From: Halictus rubicundus
Lineage: Eukaryota; Arthropoda; Insecta; Hymenoptera; Halictidae
NCBI RefSeq assembly: GCF_050948215.1
Contig: NW_027488709.1
Span: forward strand, 434,001 to 498,000
Reading direction: 5' to 3'
DNA length: 64,000 nt
Position 1 is the first letter of the stretch. Every line of letters begins with the position of its first letter. The notes under the pieces were generated by a model. It searched no databases, was not told the origin of the DNA, and was given only the letters and a program-made list of their open reading frames with translations. Positions 15,778-26,100 of the stretch are shown in pieces. Made by a program: the position numbers and the translations under genes.

Positions 15778-17783
15778 GAAGCTGTGGTGACGGAAACGTC
15801 ATCACAGATTTCGGGAGATTCGGACGCGGGCGTGTCGCGCGCGGGAGCCGAGATGCGGGGGGCGGACGGAGCTCCGACGGGGAAGCGGCCCCGGCTGGAG
15901 CCGTCCGTGGCAGGAGGGGGGCTGCAGACGCGCAGCGGGAGGGTCGTCGGGGGGACCCCTGAGGAGGGCTCCTCGGGGGCGGGTGCTGAGCAGGTGCTCA
16001 GCGACCGCGCCGAGAGGGGCCAGCTCCACAAAATCGCGGAGCTAATGGAGTCCGCGGGGAAGCTGCCGACGGCGCAGCTGGCGGAGGAGGTGGAGGACGC
16101 GATGAGACGTGTGGAGGGCGTCTCCACCGTCTCCAGGGGCCTCAAGGGCAATTTTGCCAAGGAGCTCAGAGATTGCTCCGCGCTGGCCAGGGCCTATTGC
16201 ACTACGCTGGTGCAGCGGGCATACACTGGCACGGCGTGGGGCAATAGCCAGGAGGTCGCCCGTCTCCGCCAACAGACCGAGGCCCTCGCCAAGGAGGTAC
16301 AGGACCTCCGGGCGAGGCTTCGCGTCGCGGAGGCGGAGAAGCGGGCGGTCGCGGGAAGACGGCCCCTGGGGCGGTACCCTCCGCCTCCTCAGGCGGGACC
16401 GCGGGGACGGGACCGGCGGCGGAAGCGGCGACGCGGGCGGCGGGGGGGGCGGGGGTACTGGACCCTCAAGCCCTTCTCCTCCGCGTCGACGCGATGGTGG
16501 CGGCCAGGAATGCCGAGCTGGAAACGAGAATGGAGAATCGTTTCCGGGCAATCCTGGCCGGGATGGTTCCGGCTCTCCAGGGCAGGGGGGGAGGGACGCG
16601 CGATGCCCCGCCGGTGGCTTCTCCGCCGGCGGTGGTCGAAACCAAGAGGACTGGGCCGGTGGTGGTGTCCAGCGCCGGGGTGGTGCCACCCGTGGACATC
16701 CCGCCGCCGGTCGACCCAGCCTCCTGGTCGGTGGCGAAGTCGAAGTCCGCGAGGAAGGCGGAGAGGAGGCGGGCAGCGGCGGAGGAGAGGGCGGCCATAG
16801 CCCTCGCCGCCGAGTTGGCGGCCGCTGCTTCGGCGAAACGGAGGACGGCGACCGGGGGTTCGGCGGTCGGCACGCGAAAGGGGGCCGGCGCGATCACGGC
16901 GAAGCCGTCAAGTGGGAGGGTTGTTGCCCTGGGGCGCGCCCCCAAGTCCGGGGCCGTGGCGATCACGATCCCCGAGAGCTGTAAGCTCACCTACGCGGGA
17001 GTGATCGCCAGGGCCAGAGAGGCAATAGACCTCAAGGCGCTGGGGATCGAGTCGGGGGTGCTCCCCAGGAGGACCAAGACGGGGGGGATCCTCCTGGAGG
17101 TAAAGGGCCCGGAGGGCCAAGAGAAGGCACGGGCCCTCTCCACGAGGGTCTCTGAGGCCTTACAAGGGACTGGGGTTAAAGTCGTCCAGGCCGTCAAGCG
17201 AGGCGAGTTGCGCGTCGCTGGCCTGGACGACTCGGTTAGCGCAAGGGAGGTCGCGGCGGCACTTGCGGCTGCGGGGGGGTGCTCGGAGGCCGAGTTCCGG
17301 GTCGGAGAGATCCGGAGGTCCGCCTCTGAGCGGGTGCTGGGCTCCTGTTGGGCCCAGGGCCCCCTCGCGGCCGTCAGGAAGGTGGTGGCGGGGGGCCGGC
17401 TGCTGGTCGGCTGGTCCTCGGCGCGGGTGGAGGCACTGAGGGAGCGACCCCTTCAGTGCTTCCGCTGCTTGGAGACGGGGCACACGCGGTCGACCTGTAA
17501 AAGCACGGTCGACAGGAGCGCGAGGTGCTATCGGTGCGGTGCGACCGAGCACCGCGCCTCGGCCTGCGGGGCTGCCCCCAGATGCCCGCTCTGCGCGGAT
17601 CTGGGGAGGCCCTCGAACCACAGGTTCGGGGCCAAAGCGTGTGCCCCGGCTCCGAGGAGGGGTCGCGCGGCGGTGAAGGGAAGAGGGGAAAAGTCGGCGG
17701 CTGCACCCGCGCAGCAGCAGCCGACTACACCGGGGGCCCAGTCCCACCAGGGGGGGGAGCCTGCAGAGCAAATGTCAGGGTAG
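15778..17783 (+). pseudogene. ORF1 remnant of B1 (no start, one frameshift)
   Basis: Gag-like ORF1 lacking its N-terminus. The reading frame entering from the telomere (EAVVTETSSQISGDSD...) runs to about 16357. There B1 has GGGAAGACGG where B3 has GGGAAAGACGG; the lost A shifts the frame, and the correct frame is picked up again on the 3' side. The remaining part includes an Ala/Arg/Lys-rich middle, the conserved fold (ITIPESCKLTYAGVIARARE), and three knuckles CFRCLETGH, CYRCGATEH and CPLCADLGRPSNH. It ends at TAG 17781-17783. A nearby G-for-A change lengthens a G run. Probably non-functional, unless the lost A is a sequencing error in the run. Confidence 0.85.
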
Positions 17784-20700
17784 GCTGTTTTCAGGCCTAT
17801 TCCGGTTCTGCAGGCGAACCTCAACCACTCGCGTGCGGCCCAGGACTTGTTTGTCCAGGCCGTGCGCGAGCGGGGGACTGGGTTGGCAGTGGCGGCGGAG
17901 CCGTACTCCGTTCCCGATCACCCCTTCTGGGTGGGGGACGAGGCCGGCTCCGTCGCCATAGTGGCGGAGGGCCGCCGCGGGTCCCCGTCGATCTCCCTTC
18001 TGGAGAGAGGCGAGGGATTCGTGGCGGTGCGGTGGGGGGACATCGCGGTCGTCGGAGTTTATATCTCGCCGAACCGTGGCCTCGATCATTTTCGGGGGTT
18101 CCTGGGCGGGCTGAGTAGCTGCATCGCGCGGTGCAGCGCCCGTCCGGTTCTCGTCCTGGGAGACTTCAATGCCCACGCGGTATCGTGGGGGAGTCCCAGG
18201 ACGACCACTAGGGGAAGCGAGGTGTTAGACTGGGCGTCCGGCCTGGATCTCCGGTTGATTAACCGGGGATCCACGCCGACGTGCGTGCGGCCGCAGGGTG
18301 TCTCTATTGTCGATCTGACATGGGGGACGCCGTCGGCCGTGCGCCGAGTGTCGGGATGGAGGGTGGCGGAAGAACTAGAGCTGGCCTCTGACCACACGCC
18401 CATAGTCATGGACGTGTGGCCCGCCGCCCTCTACGCGCGGGATTCCCGGCACGGCCAGGTGGACCGACGGCCGCGATGGGCGTGGAACAGGGCGGACGAG
18501 GACCTGTTCCGGGCCGCTGTCGCCGCGGTAACGTGGGGGGGGCCCCAGCCGGCTGGGGGGGCACCGGCGCGCGGGGCGGAGCGGCTCCGGGAGGTGATGA
18601 CGGCGGTGTGCGACACCGCGGTGCCCCGGAGCCGGTCCGACCATAGAAGGGCGGCGTACTGGTGGTCCGCGGGCATTGCAGAGCTTCGGCGTGCCTGCAA
18701 TGCCGCGCGGCGCCAGTATGGCCGAGCGCGCAGGAGGCGCGACGACGAGGAGGCGAGGCTCCACGGGGAGTACCGAGCCGCGCTCGGGACTCTCCGGAGG
18801 GCCATCGCGAAGGCCAAGGCGGACGCGTGGTCGGAGCTCGTCGGCACGGTGGACGCGGATCCGTGGGGGCGCCCGTATAAGCTTGTAATGAGCAAGCTGC
18901 GCGCGTGGGCCCCCCCACTGACGGAATCGATGGACCCTCCCTTACTCGAGGAGGTGGTGACGTCTCTCTTCCCGCGTGAGGGGGGACAGCGACACCGCCT
19001 CCATCCGGGCCAGGAGCCTCTCTCCTGGTCCGCGGAGTGGGAGGTGTCAGCCGGCGAGCTCGGGGAGGCGGTGACCAGGGCCCGTCGGGTGGGCCGCAAG
19101 GCCCCGGGTCCTGACGGGGTGTCGGGCCGCGCGTTGGTCTTGGCATTGGAGGGGGGGCTCGCTCCCGAACTCAGGCGGCTGTTCAACAGTTGTCTGAGGG
19201 AGGGAGTGTTCCCCCCACTATGGAAGTCGGGCAGGCTGGTCCTCCTTCCAAAGGCGGGCAAGTCCCGGGACTCGCCCTCCGGGTACCGGCCAATTTGCTT
19301 GCTGGACGAGGCGGGGAAGTTGTTCGAGCGCGTTCTCGTTGGACGCCTCGTCCGGCACCTGTCGGGGGGAGGAGTCCCCGATCTGAGCGAGGCGCAGTTC
19401 GGCTTCCGGGGGGGTCTCTCCACCGTCGACGCAATTCGGCGGGTGAGGGCTCTCTCGGGGGCCTGTACGGAGGGGGGCGGTGTTGCGTTGGCGATCTCCT
19501 TGGATATCGCCAACGCGTTCAACACCGTCCCCTGGGATAGAATTTCGGAGGCCCTGGTCTTCCACCAGGTGCCTCCGTACCTTAGGAGGGTGATCGGGGA
19601 CTATCTCTCCGACAGGAGCATAGAATATCCTGGCCGGTACGGGATGATTCGCAGGAGCGTCGTGCGGGGGGTTCCACAGGGCTCGGTGTTGGGCCCGTTG
19701 CTGTGGAACCTCGCGTACGACAGCGTCCTGCGGGAGGGGATGCCTCCCGGTGTCAGCCTAACGTGTTACGCCGACGACACGTTGGTGCTTGCCACCGGGA
19801 GGTATACGAAGGAGGCCGTCTGCCTGGCGGAGCGCGGCGCGTGGCGCGCGGTACGCGCGATCCGGTCTCTGGGCCTAGAGGTGTCCGTCGCTAAGACCAG
19901 GGCCATGTGGTTTTACCACCGGGCCCGGCTGGCGGCGCCTCCCCAGTGCTGGATCGCCGTGGGGGGGGGAGCGGTCGAGGTCGGGTTCCAGATGCGGTAC
20001 CTGGGACTCGAGCTCGACGGCCTGTGGCGTTTCTGCCGCCACATCGAGTCGCTAGTGCCCCGGGCGGAGAGGGCGACCGCTGCGCTCGGTCGTCTTCTCC
20101 CGAACCTCGGGGGACCCTGTGGACGGGTGCGTCGCCTGTTCGCGGTGGTGGTGCGGGTTTTAGTCCTGTACGGAGCCCCTGTGTGGGCGTACGATGTCTT
20201 GGCCGGGGGGCGTAGCGGTGTGCGAGCACTGCTGCGCCGAATCGAGCGCAGGCTGGCCATTGGCATCGTGCGGGGGTATCGCACCATCTCTTACGCGACG
20301 GCGATGGTGATGTCGGGGCTTATCCCCCTCGAGCTGGAGGCCCGCGTGTTGTCGGACGTACACGGGTACGCCAGGGACCTCCAGCGGAGGGGGATGGCTC
20401 CGGATCAGGTGGCGCTCGATGTGGCGGAGTACAGGGGCCGCGCTCGGCGGGCCGCCGCCCGGGAATGGCGCGAAAGCCTTCACGGGACGGAGGAAGGAGG
20501 GAGGCGGGCCGTTCGGGCCATCCTCCCCGTGTTCGACCGGTGGAACAGGGGATGGATGGGGCATAGGGTCTCCTACCGAGTGACGCAGGTGATGACCGGG
20601 CACGGTTGCTTCGGTGTGTACCTGTGTCGCATCGGGCGGGAGGCCGAGGAGGCGTGTCACCACTGCGGCGAGTCGCGGGACACGGCGCAGCACACTCTGG

Positions 20701-21086
20701 AGGAGTGTCCAGCGTGGGCGGGTGAGCGCCGTGCTCTGCGGCGCGCAGTGGGCCATGACCTCTCGCTTCCGGCTGTCGTCTCGGCGGCAGCGGGCGGCGA
20801 GGGGGCGTGGAGAGGGTTCGCCTCCTTCTGCGAGCAGGTAATGCTGCAGAAGGAGGCTGCGGAACGGGGTCGTGAGCCACGATCCCGGCCGAAGGGGTGG
20901 GAGAAGGAGACGCAGGGCACGCCCCGGGGGCGTGCCTCCGTTGCGGCGTCCTTAACGCGGGCGGGGGCGCCCTTGGTGATCTCGAGGCGGGGGACCGACG
21001 GTCTCCTTATACTCGGTTGCCAATGGCGTCCCCGGAGGCCGTCGGACGTCTCGGGCGGGGGCCCGGACGTCCATCGGGCGGCCTAA
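17784..21086 (+). CDS. ORF2, endonuclease and reverse transcriptase (B1)
   Basis: About 1100 codons read in the same frame as ORF1, directly after its TAG. There is no ATG before the endonuclease domain begins (VLQANLNH). Landmarks, counting the codon after TAG as 1: GDFN at 126-129, the SDH motif, APGPDGVSG, LDIANAFNTVPW, GVPQGSVLGPLLWNLAYDSVL, YADD at 662-665, and a C-terminal finger CHHCGESRDTAQH...C. No RNase H. A 5-bp deletion at about 20876 (GAGCCACGATC where B2 has GAGCGAAATCACGATC) shifts the last residues into another frame and extends the protein to 21086; the undamaged stop would be at 20953-20955. Catalytic parts are intact. Confidence 0.9.
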   Translation, partial: AVFRPIPVLQANLNHSRAAQDLFVQAVRERGTGLAVAAEPYSVPDHPFWVGDEAGSVAIVAEGRRGSPSISLLERGEGFVAVRWGDIAVVGVYISPNRGLDHFRGFLGGLSSCIARCSARPVLVLGDFNAHAVSWGSPRTTTRGSEVLDWASGLDLRLINRGSTPTCVRPQGVSIVDLTWGTPSAVRRVSGWRVAEELELASDHTPIVMDVWPAALYARDSRHGQVDRRPRWAWNRADEDLFRAAVAAVTWGGPQPAGGAPARGAERLREVMTAVCDTAVPRSRSDHRRAAYWWSAGIAELRRACNAARRQYGRARRRRDDEEARLHGEYRAALGTLRRAIAKAKADAWSELVGTVDADPWGRPYKLVMSKLRAWAPPLTESMDPPLLEEVVTSLFPREGGQRHRLHPGQEPLSWSAEWEVSAGELGEAVTRARRVGRKAPGPDGVSGRALVLALEGGLAPELRRLFNSCLREGVFPPLWKSGRLVLLPKAGKSRDSPSGYRPICLLDEAGKLFERVLVGRLVRHLSGGGVPDLSEAQFGFRGGLSTVDAIRRVRALSGACTEGGGVALAISLDIANAFNTVPWDRISEALVFHQVPPYLRRVIGDYLSDRSIEYPGRYGMIRRSVVRGVPQGSVLGPLLWNLAYDSVLREGMPPGVSLTCYADDTLVLATGRYTKEAVCLAERGAWRAVRAIRSLGLEVSVAKTRAMWFYHRARLAAPPQCWIAVGGGAVEVGFQMRYLGLELDGLWRFCRHIESLVPRAERATAALGRLLPNLGGPCGRVRRLFAVVVRVLVLYGAPVWAYDVLAGGRSGVRALLRRIERRLAIGIVRGYRTISYATAMVMSGLIPLELEARVLSDVHGYARDLQRRGMAPDQVALDVAEYRGRARRAAAREWRESLHGTEEGGRRAVRAILPVFDRWNRGWMGHRVSYRVTQVMTGHGCFGVYLCRIGREAEEACHHCGESRDTAQHTLEECPAWAGERRALRRAVGHDLSLPAVVSAAAGGEGAWRGFASFCEQVMLQKEAAERGREPRSRPKGWEKETQGTPRGRASVAASLTRAGAPLVISRRGTDGLLILGCQWRPRRPSDVSGGGPDVHRAA

Positions 21087-21366
21087 ATGGGGGGGAAGGC
21101 TTCACGTCGTCCGTTGCGTGGCGCCTTCGGATAGAGTAGGATAGGGTGGAGGCCGCGTCCCCCACCCAGGGAGGAATGCTAAGGCGGGGGCACACCGGAT
21201 AGACATGCGCGCGCGGACCACGGGTGCCCCCAGGAGCCTAGGGACGGACGGGGAGGAGTTAGTGGGTATACTCGGCATTGCACCCACCAGCCGAGGAGTC
21301 CCACATAACCCGGCCCACTCCCCCCCGGGAGGGGTCGGGTATCCGTAATAGTGATTACCTCCTCGG

Positions 21367-21413
<47 letters not shown>
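21087..21413 (+). other. 3' UTR and poly(A) tail of B1
   Basis: No gene. It contains a GTGGGT/ACCCAC inverted repeat, the motif TCCCACATAACCC shared with family A, the terminal hairpin ACCCGGCC/GGTCGGGT, and a 47-A tail. Confidence 0.82.
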
Positions 21414-21415
<2 letters not shown>

Positions 21416-22234
21416 GGGTTAGGGTTAGGGTTAGGGTTAGGGTTAGGGTTAGGGTTAGGGTTAGGGTTAGGGTTAGGGTTAGGGTTAGGGTTAGGGTTAG
21501 GGTTAGGGTTAGGGTTAGGGTTAGGGTTAGGGTTAGGGTTAGGGTTAGGGTTAGGGTTAGGGTTAGGGTTAGGGTTAGGGTTAGGGTTAGGGTTAGGGTT
21601 AGGGTTAGGGTTAGGGTTAGGGTTAGGGTTAGGGTTAGGGTTAGGGTTAGGGTTAGGGTTAGGGTTAGGGTTAGGGTTAGGGTTAGGGTTAGGGTTAGGG
21701 TTAGGGTTAGGGTTAGGGTTAGGGTTAGGGTTAGGGTTAGGGTTAGGGTTAGGGTTAGGGTTAGGGTTAGGGTTAGGGTTAGGGTTAGGGTTAGGGTTAG
21801 GGTTAGGGTTAGGGTTAGGGTTAGGGTTAGGGTTAGGGTTAGGGTTAGGGTTAGGGTTAGGGTTAGGGTTAGGGTTAGGGTTAGGGTTAGGGTTAGGGTT
21901 AGGGTTAGGGTTAGGGTTAGGGTTAGGGTTAGGGTTAGGGTTAGGGTTAGGGTTAGGGTTAGGGTTAGGGTTAGGGTTAGGGTTAGGGTTAGGGTTAGGG
22001 TTAGGGTTAGGGTTAGGGTTAGGGTTAGGGTTAGGGTTAGGGTTAGGGTTAGGGTTAGGGTTAGGGTTAGGGTTAGGGTTAGGGTTAGGGTTAGGGTTAG
22101 GGTTAGGGTTAGGGTTAGGGTTAGGGTTAGGTTAGGGTTAGGGTTAGGGTTAGGGTTAGGGTTAGGGTTAGGGTTAGGGTTAGGGTTAGGGTTAGGGTTA
22201 GGGTTAGGGTTAGGGTTAGGGTTAGGGTTAGGGT
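21414..22234 (+). repeat. TTAGGG telomeric array (about 137 units)
   Basis: Long and nearly pure. One TTAGG pentamer lies near 22128-22134. It ends in GGGT at the truncated A3. Confidence 0.97.
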
Positions 22235-22236
22235 GC

Positions 22237-23145
22237 TCCGCGGCAGTCACCTTGACTGTCCCGGAGGGGAGCGGGGCCTCGTATGAGGAGGCCATCAGGA
22301 GGGCCCGCCAGGGCGTCGATCTAGACGCCCTCGGCATCGGGGCCCTCCATTGGAAGAGGGCGGTAACCGGGGGCCTCATTATTGAGGTCCCCGGTACCGA
22401 TGGGGGCCCCAAGGCCGATGCCTTGGCCTCCAAGATGGCCGCCGTCCTGGGGGGGATGGACGTAAAGGTGTCCAGGCCCGTGAAGAAGGCGGAATTCCGC
22501 CTCACGGGCCTGGAGGTTTCCGTGACCCCCCAGGATGTAGTGGAGGCGGTATCTAAAGCCGGGGGCTGCACCGCCGAGTCCGTCCGGGTGGGGGAGTTGA
22601 AGGCTCCGCCCAACGGGCTCGGCACCATATGGGTGCAGTGCCCGGCCGTGGCGGCCCTGGCCATCGAGAAGGCCGGAAAGTTACGCGTGGGGTGGTCCAC
22701 CGCCCAGGTGGTGGTGCTGGCACCACGACCAATGCAGTGTTTCCGCTGCCTGGCCCTTGGCCACGTGCGGCAGCGGTGCACTGCAGAGGTCGACCGCAGC
22801 GGTCATTGTTACCGCTGCGGGGACGCCACGCACCGGGCGGTGGACTGCAAGAGTCCGCCCCATTGTGTAGTCTGCGCGGCCTTGGGGAGACCGGCGGGCC
22901 ATAAGGCGGGGAGTAAAGCGTGCTCCCCGCCTCCAAAGGCCAAGAAGGGCAAAAAGGGGGCGGGCGGTGTGGCGCCCACCCCTGTTACGCCACCGGATAC
23001 CCCGGTGGCAAAAGCGGCCACTCCCCCAACCCCTAGGGAGGGGGAGTCGATGGAGGTGGAGGCGGCCCCCAGCGGGGCGGGGGGTAAAGACCCCCCGCCA
23101 CCCGCACCGGCGGCTAAGGAGGGGACCAGCGCGAAGGCCAATTAA
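22237..23145 (+). pseudogene. ORF1 C-terminal part (A3), truncated by insertion
   Basis: The last 302 codons of ORF1, in frame from 22237, with no native start. The conserved fold (TVPEGSGASYEEAIRR...) and all three zinc knuckles are present, and it ends in TAA overlapping the ORF2 ATG. Its C-terminal tail (KKGKKGAGGVAPTPVTPPD) is essentially identical to that of A7, pointing to a shared recent source or conversion. Without a promoter or start it is unlikely to be made. Confidence 0.88.
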
Positions 23146-26100
23146 TGGCCCATATTCCGCGCTGGTCCCCTCTCCCGGTACTCCAGGCCAACCTCAACCA
23201 CTGCCGCCAGGCGCAGGACCTAATGGTCCAATGCCTGGAGGAGTGGGGGGTTGGCCTGGCCGTCGCCACGGAGCCGTACAGAGTCCCGGACCACCCACAC
23301 TGGTCCGGGGACGATGACGGCTCCGTGGCGATATGGTGGCGTCGCCACTCGGCGACTGTGCCCCCCTGCTCCGTGGTCGAACGGGGCAGGGGGATGGTTA
23401 TGGTAAAGTGGGGAAGATTTCTGGTCGTGGGGTGCTACAGCTCACCCAGTTACGACTCCGCCGAATTAGGGATGTTCCTGGACCGGCTGGGGCTTATGAT
23501 AGCCCCGTATATAGCCGGTCCAGTGTTGGTCCTGGGGGACCTCAACGCGAGGTCCTCCACCTGGGGTAACCCCGGGACCAACGCCCGAGGCGGAGTCCTG
23601 GAAGACTGGGCGGAGGGGATGGAGCTCCGGTTGTTAAACCGGGGCTCCGTGCCTACGTGCGTGAGGTGGAACGGCTGGTCGATTGTGGACGTGTCGTTCG
23701 CGACGGCCGCCGCCTCACGCCGTGTGTCCAATTGGCGGGTCTGGAGTGGAGAGACCTTGTCGGACCACAGCTACGTCCTGATGGACGTGGCTGTGGTCTC
23801 GGACTCGCCATTGGACACGCCCCTCCGACGTGGCACCCCGTCAGCGCCCAGATGGGCGCTGAAACGACTGGACGGGGACCTCCTGAGGGCCGCGATTGTC
23901 GGCTCCGCCTGGCCTTCGGCCAGGGAGCGCGAGGCAGACGAGGGGGCGGCTTGGATCCGGGGCACGTTGCAGATGATCTGTGACGTAGCGATGCCCCGGG
24001 TCCGAGCTCAGCCCCCGAGAAAGTCAGTTTACTGGTGGTCGGGGGAGCTGGCCGAACTCCGCAGTTCGGCCGGCCGAGCCCGCCGCCAGTATGCCCGCGC
24101 CCGTCGCCGCCATTTTCTGGGCGGCGACGCGGAGCCGAGGGTCGCCGAGCTGTACAGGGAGTACAGATCGGCGGCCGTGGCCCTCAAGCGTGCGATTGCC
24201 GCTGCTAAGGCCAAGGCCTGGGATGAGCTCCTGCTCACCCTCCGTGAGGATCCGTGGGGACGCCCGTATAAGGCGGTGCTTGGGAAGCTCCGCCCCTGGG
24301 CGTCCCCGGTCACGGAGCGGTTAGACCCGGAACTTCTGGGGCGCGTAGTGGATACCCTCTTCCCCCTGAGTGAGGGGGGGAGGGAACGCGCCCCGGGTCC
24401 GGCCATTGAATGGTCGGACGAATTCCGGGTCACCGAGTGGGAGCTGTACCAGGCCGTCCGGGAGCTCCGGGCCAGGGGCAAGAAGGCCCCTGGCCCCGAT
24501 GGGGTTCCCGGTGGTATAATGGCCTTAGCTATGGAGGTCCTCGCCCCGGCGTTCAGGAGCGTCATGGACGCGAGCCTGCGCCGGGGAGTCTTCCCCACGG
24601 TGTGGAAAGAGGCGTGCCTGGTTCTCCTCCAAAAGGAGGGGAAACCCGCAGAGTCTCCCTCTGCATACCGGCCGGTTTGTTTACTCGACGAGGCGGGCAA
24701 ACTATTCGAAAGGATAATTGCCGCCCGCCTCGTCGAGCACCTGTCGCGGGGTGGTCCCGACCTGAGCGACAGCCAGTATGGGTTCCGGAGGGGGCGCTCC
24801 ACTATAGACGCCCTGGAGCGTCTGCGCCTCCTCCGTGAACGGGCTGTCGCTCGGGGCAGGGTGTTGATTGCGGTGTCGTTAGACATATCTAACGCCTTCA
24901 ACGCCCTGCCCTGGTCGGAGATAATGGGGGCGCTGGACTATTTCCAGGTGCCCCCTTATCTCCGGGAGGTGGTCGGCGACTATCTCCGCGACAGAGAGGT
25001 GGTATTTACCGGCCGGTATGGTACTGTGCACTCGAGGGAGACGCACCGCGGCGTTCCACAGGGGTCGGTCCTCGGACCGCTCCTGTGGAACTTGGCGTAC
25101 GACGCGGTGCTGCGGGTTGTCCTCCCCCCGGATACGGGTGTCATCTGCTATGCGGATGACACCCTGGTTTATGCCGAGGGGGAGGATTGGAGGAGGACCA
25201 GGCACCTCGGAGAGGCCGCCCTGGACTGCGTGATCGGGCGAATCCGGAGAATGGGGTTGACCGTGGCCGCCACAAAAACCGAGGCGATTTGGTTGCATTC
25301 GCCTCGGGAGTGGCGGCTACCCCGCGGTCAGGATCTCCGGATTCGCGTCGCTGAAACCTCCGTCGCGATCGGGCCCAGGATGAGGTACCTGGGCCTGATC
25401 ATAGACGGCCGCTGGCGATTTGATGGACACTTCGAGCTCCTCGCCCCCCGACTAGAGAGGACGGCAGCCGCATTGGCGCGGCTGCTGCCGAATGTCGGGG
25501 GGCCGGATGTGAAAGTACGCCGCCTCTATGTGGAGGTGGTGCGGTCTATAGCCCTGTATGGGGCCCCCGTATGGCACCGCTCGCTCGAGGCCAGCACGCC
25601 TAGCCGCAAACTCTTAGAAAGAGTGCGGCGGCGGCTGGCCTTGCGGGTCATACGGGGGTACCGCACCATCTCCACCGAGGCGGCGGGACTCCTCGCCGTG
25701 ATTCCACCCTTCACTGTGGTGGCGGCGGAGCGGGCGAAGCTATACCACATCGCCCGCTCCTTCCGCCGCCCGCCGGGGGTGGAGCTCACGCGCGAGGAGG
25801 AGGAGGAGCTCGAGGGCCAGAATCGCCAGGCCCGGACGGAAAGTTTATCGGAGTGGAGGGCGCTGTTAACGCCCTCCACACGTCCGATTGTCCGGGCCCT
25901 CCTGCCCATATTTCATATATGGTGCGGGAGGCGGGGAAGGTTGACCTTCCGCCTCACGCAGGTGCTCTCCGGCCACGGTTGCTTCGGAGAGTACCTGCAT
26001 AGAATGGGGCGGGAGCCGACTACGCAGTGCCACCACTGCGGCGAAGATGTGGACACGGCGCGGCACACTCTGGAGGAGTGCCCTGCTTGGGCCGGGCCGC

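Larger units (their letters stand above)
15778..21413 (+). mobile_element. Family B element copy B1, 5'-truncated
   Basis: It starts at the base equivalent to 55909 of B3, so about 493 bp including the ribozyme and ORF1 start are missing. Otherwise it is nearly identical to B3. It ends in a 47-A tail (21367-21413) followed by TAGGG. 5' truncation is the usual outcome of incomplete target-primed reverse transcription. Confidence 0.94.

Noticed and set aside
15778..17783. Reading the telomere-to-B1 open frame from 15448 as a novel fusion protein
   Set aside because: It only joins the open frame of the repeat to truncated ORF1; there is no plausible start or promoter.
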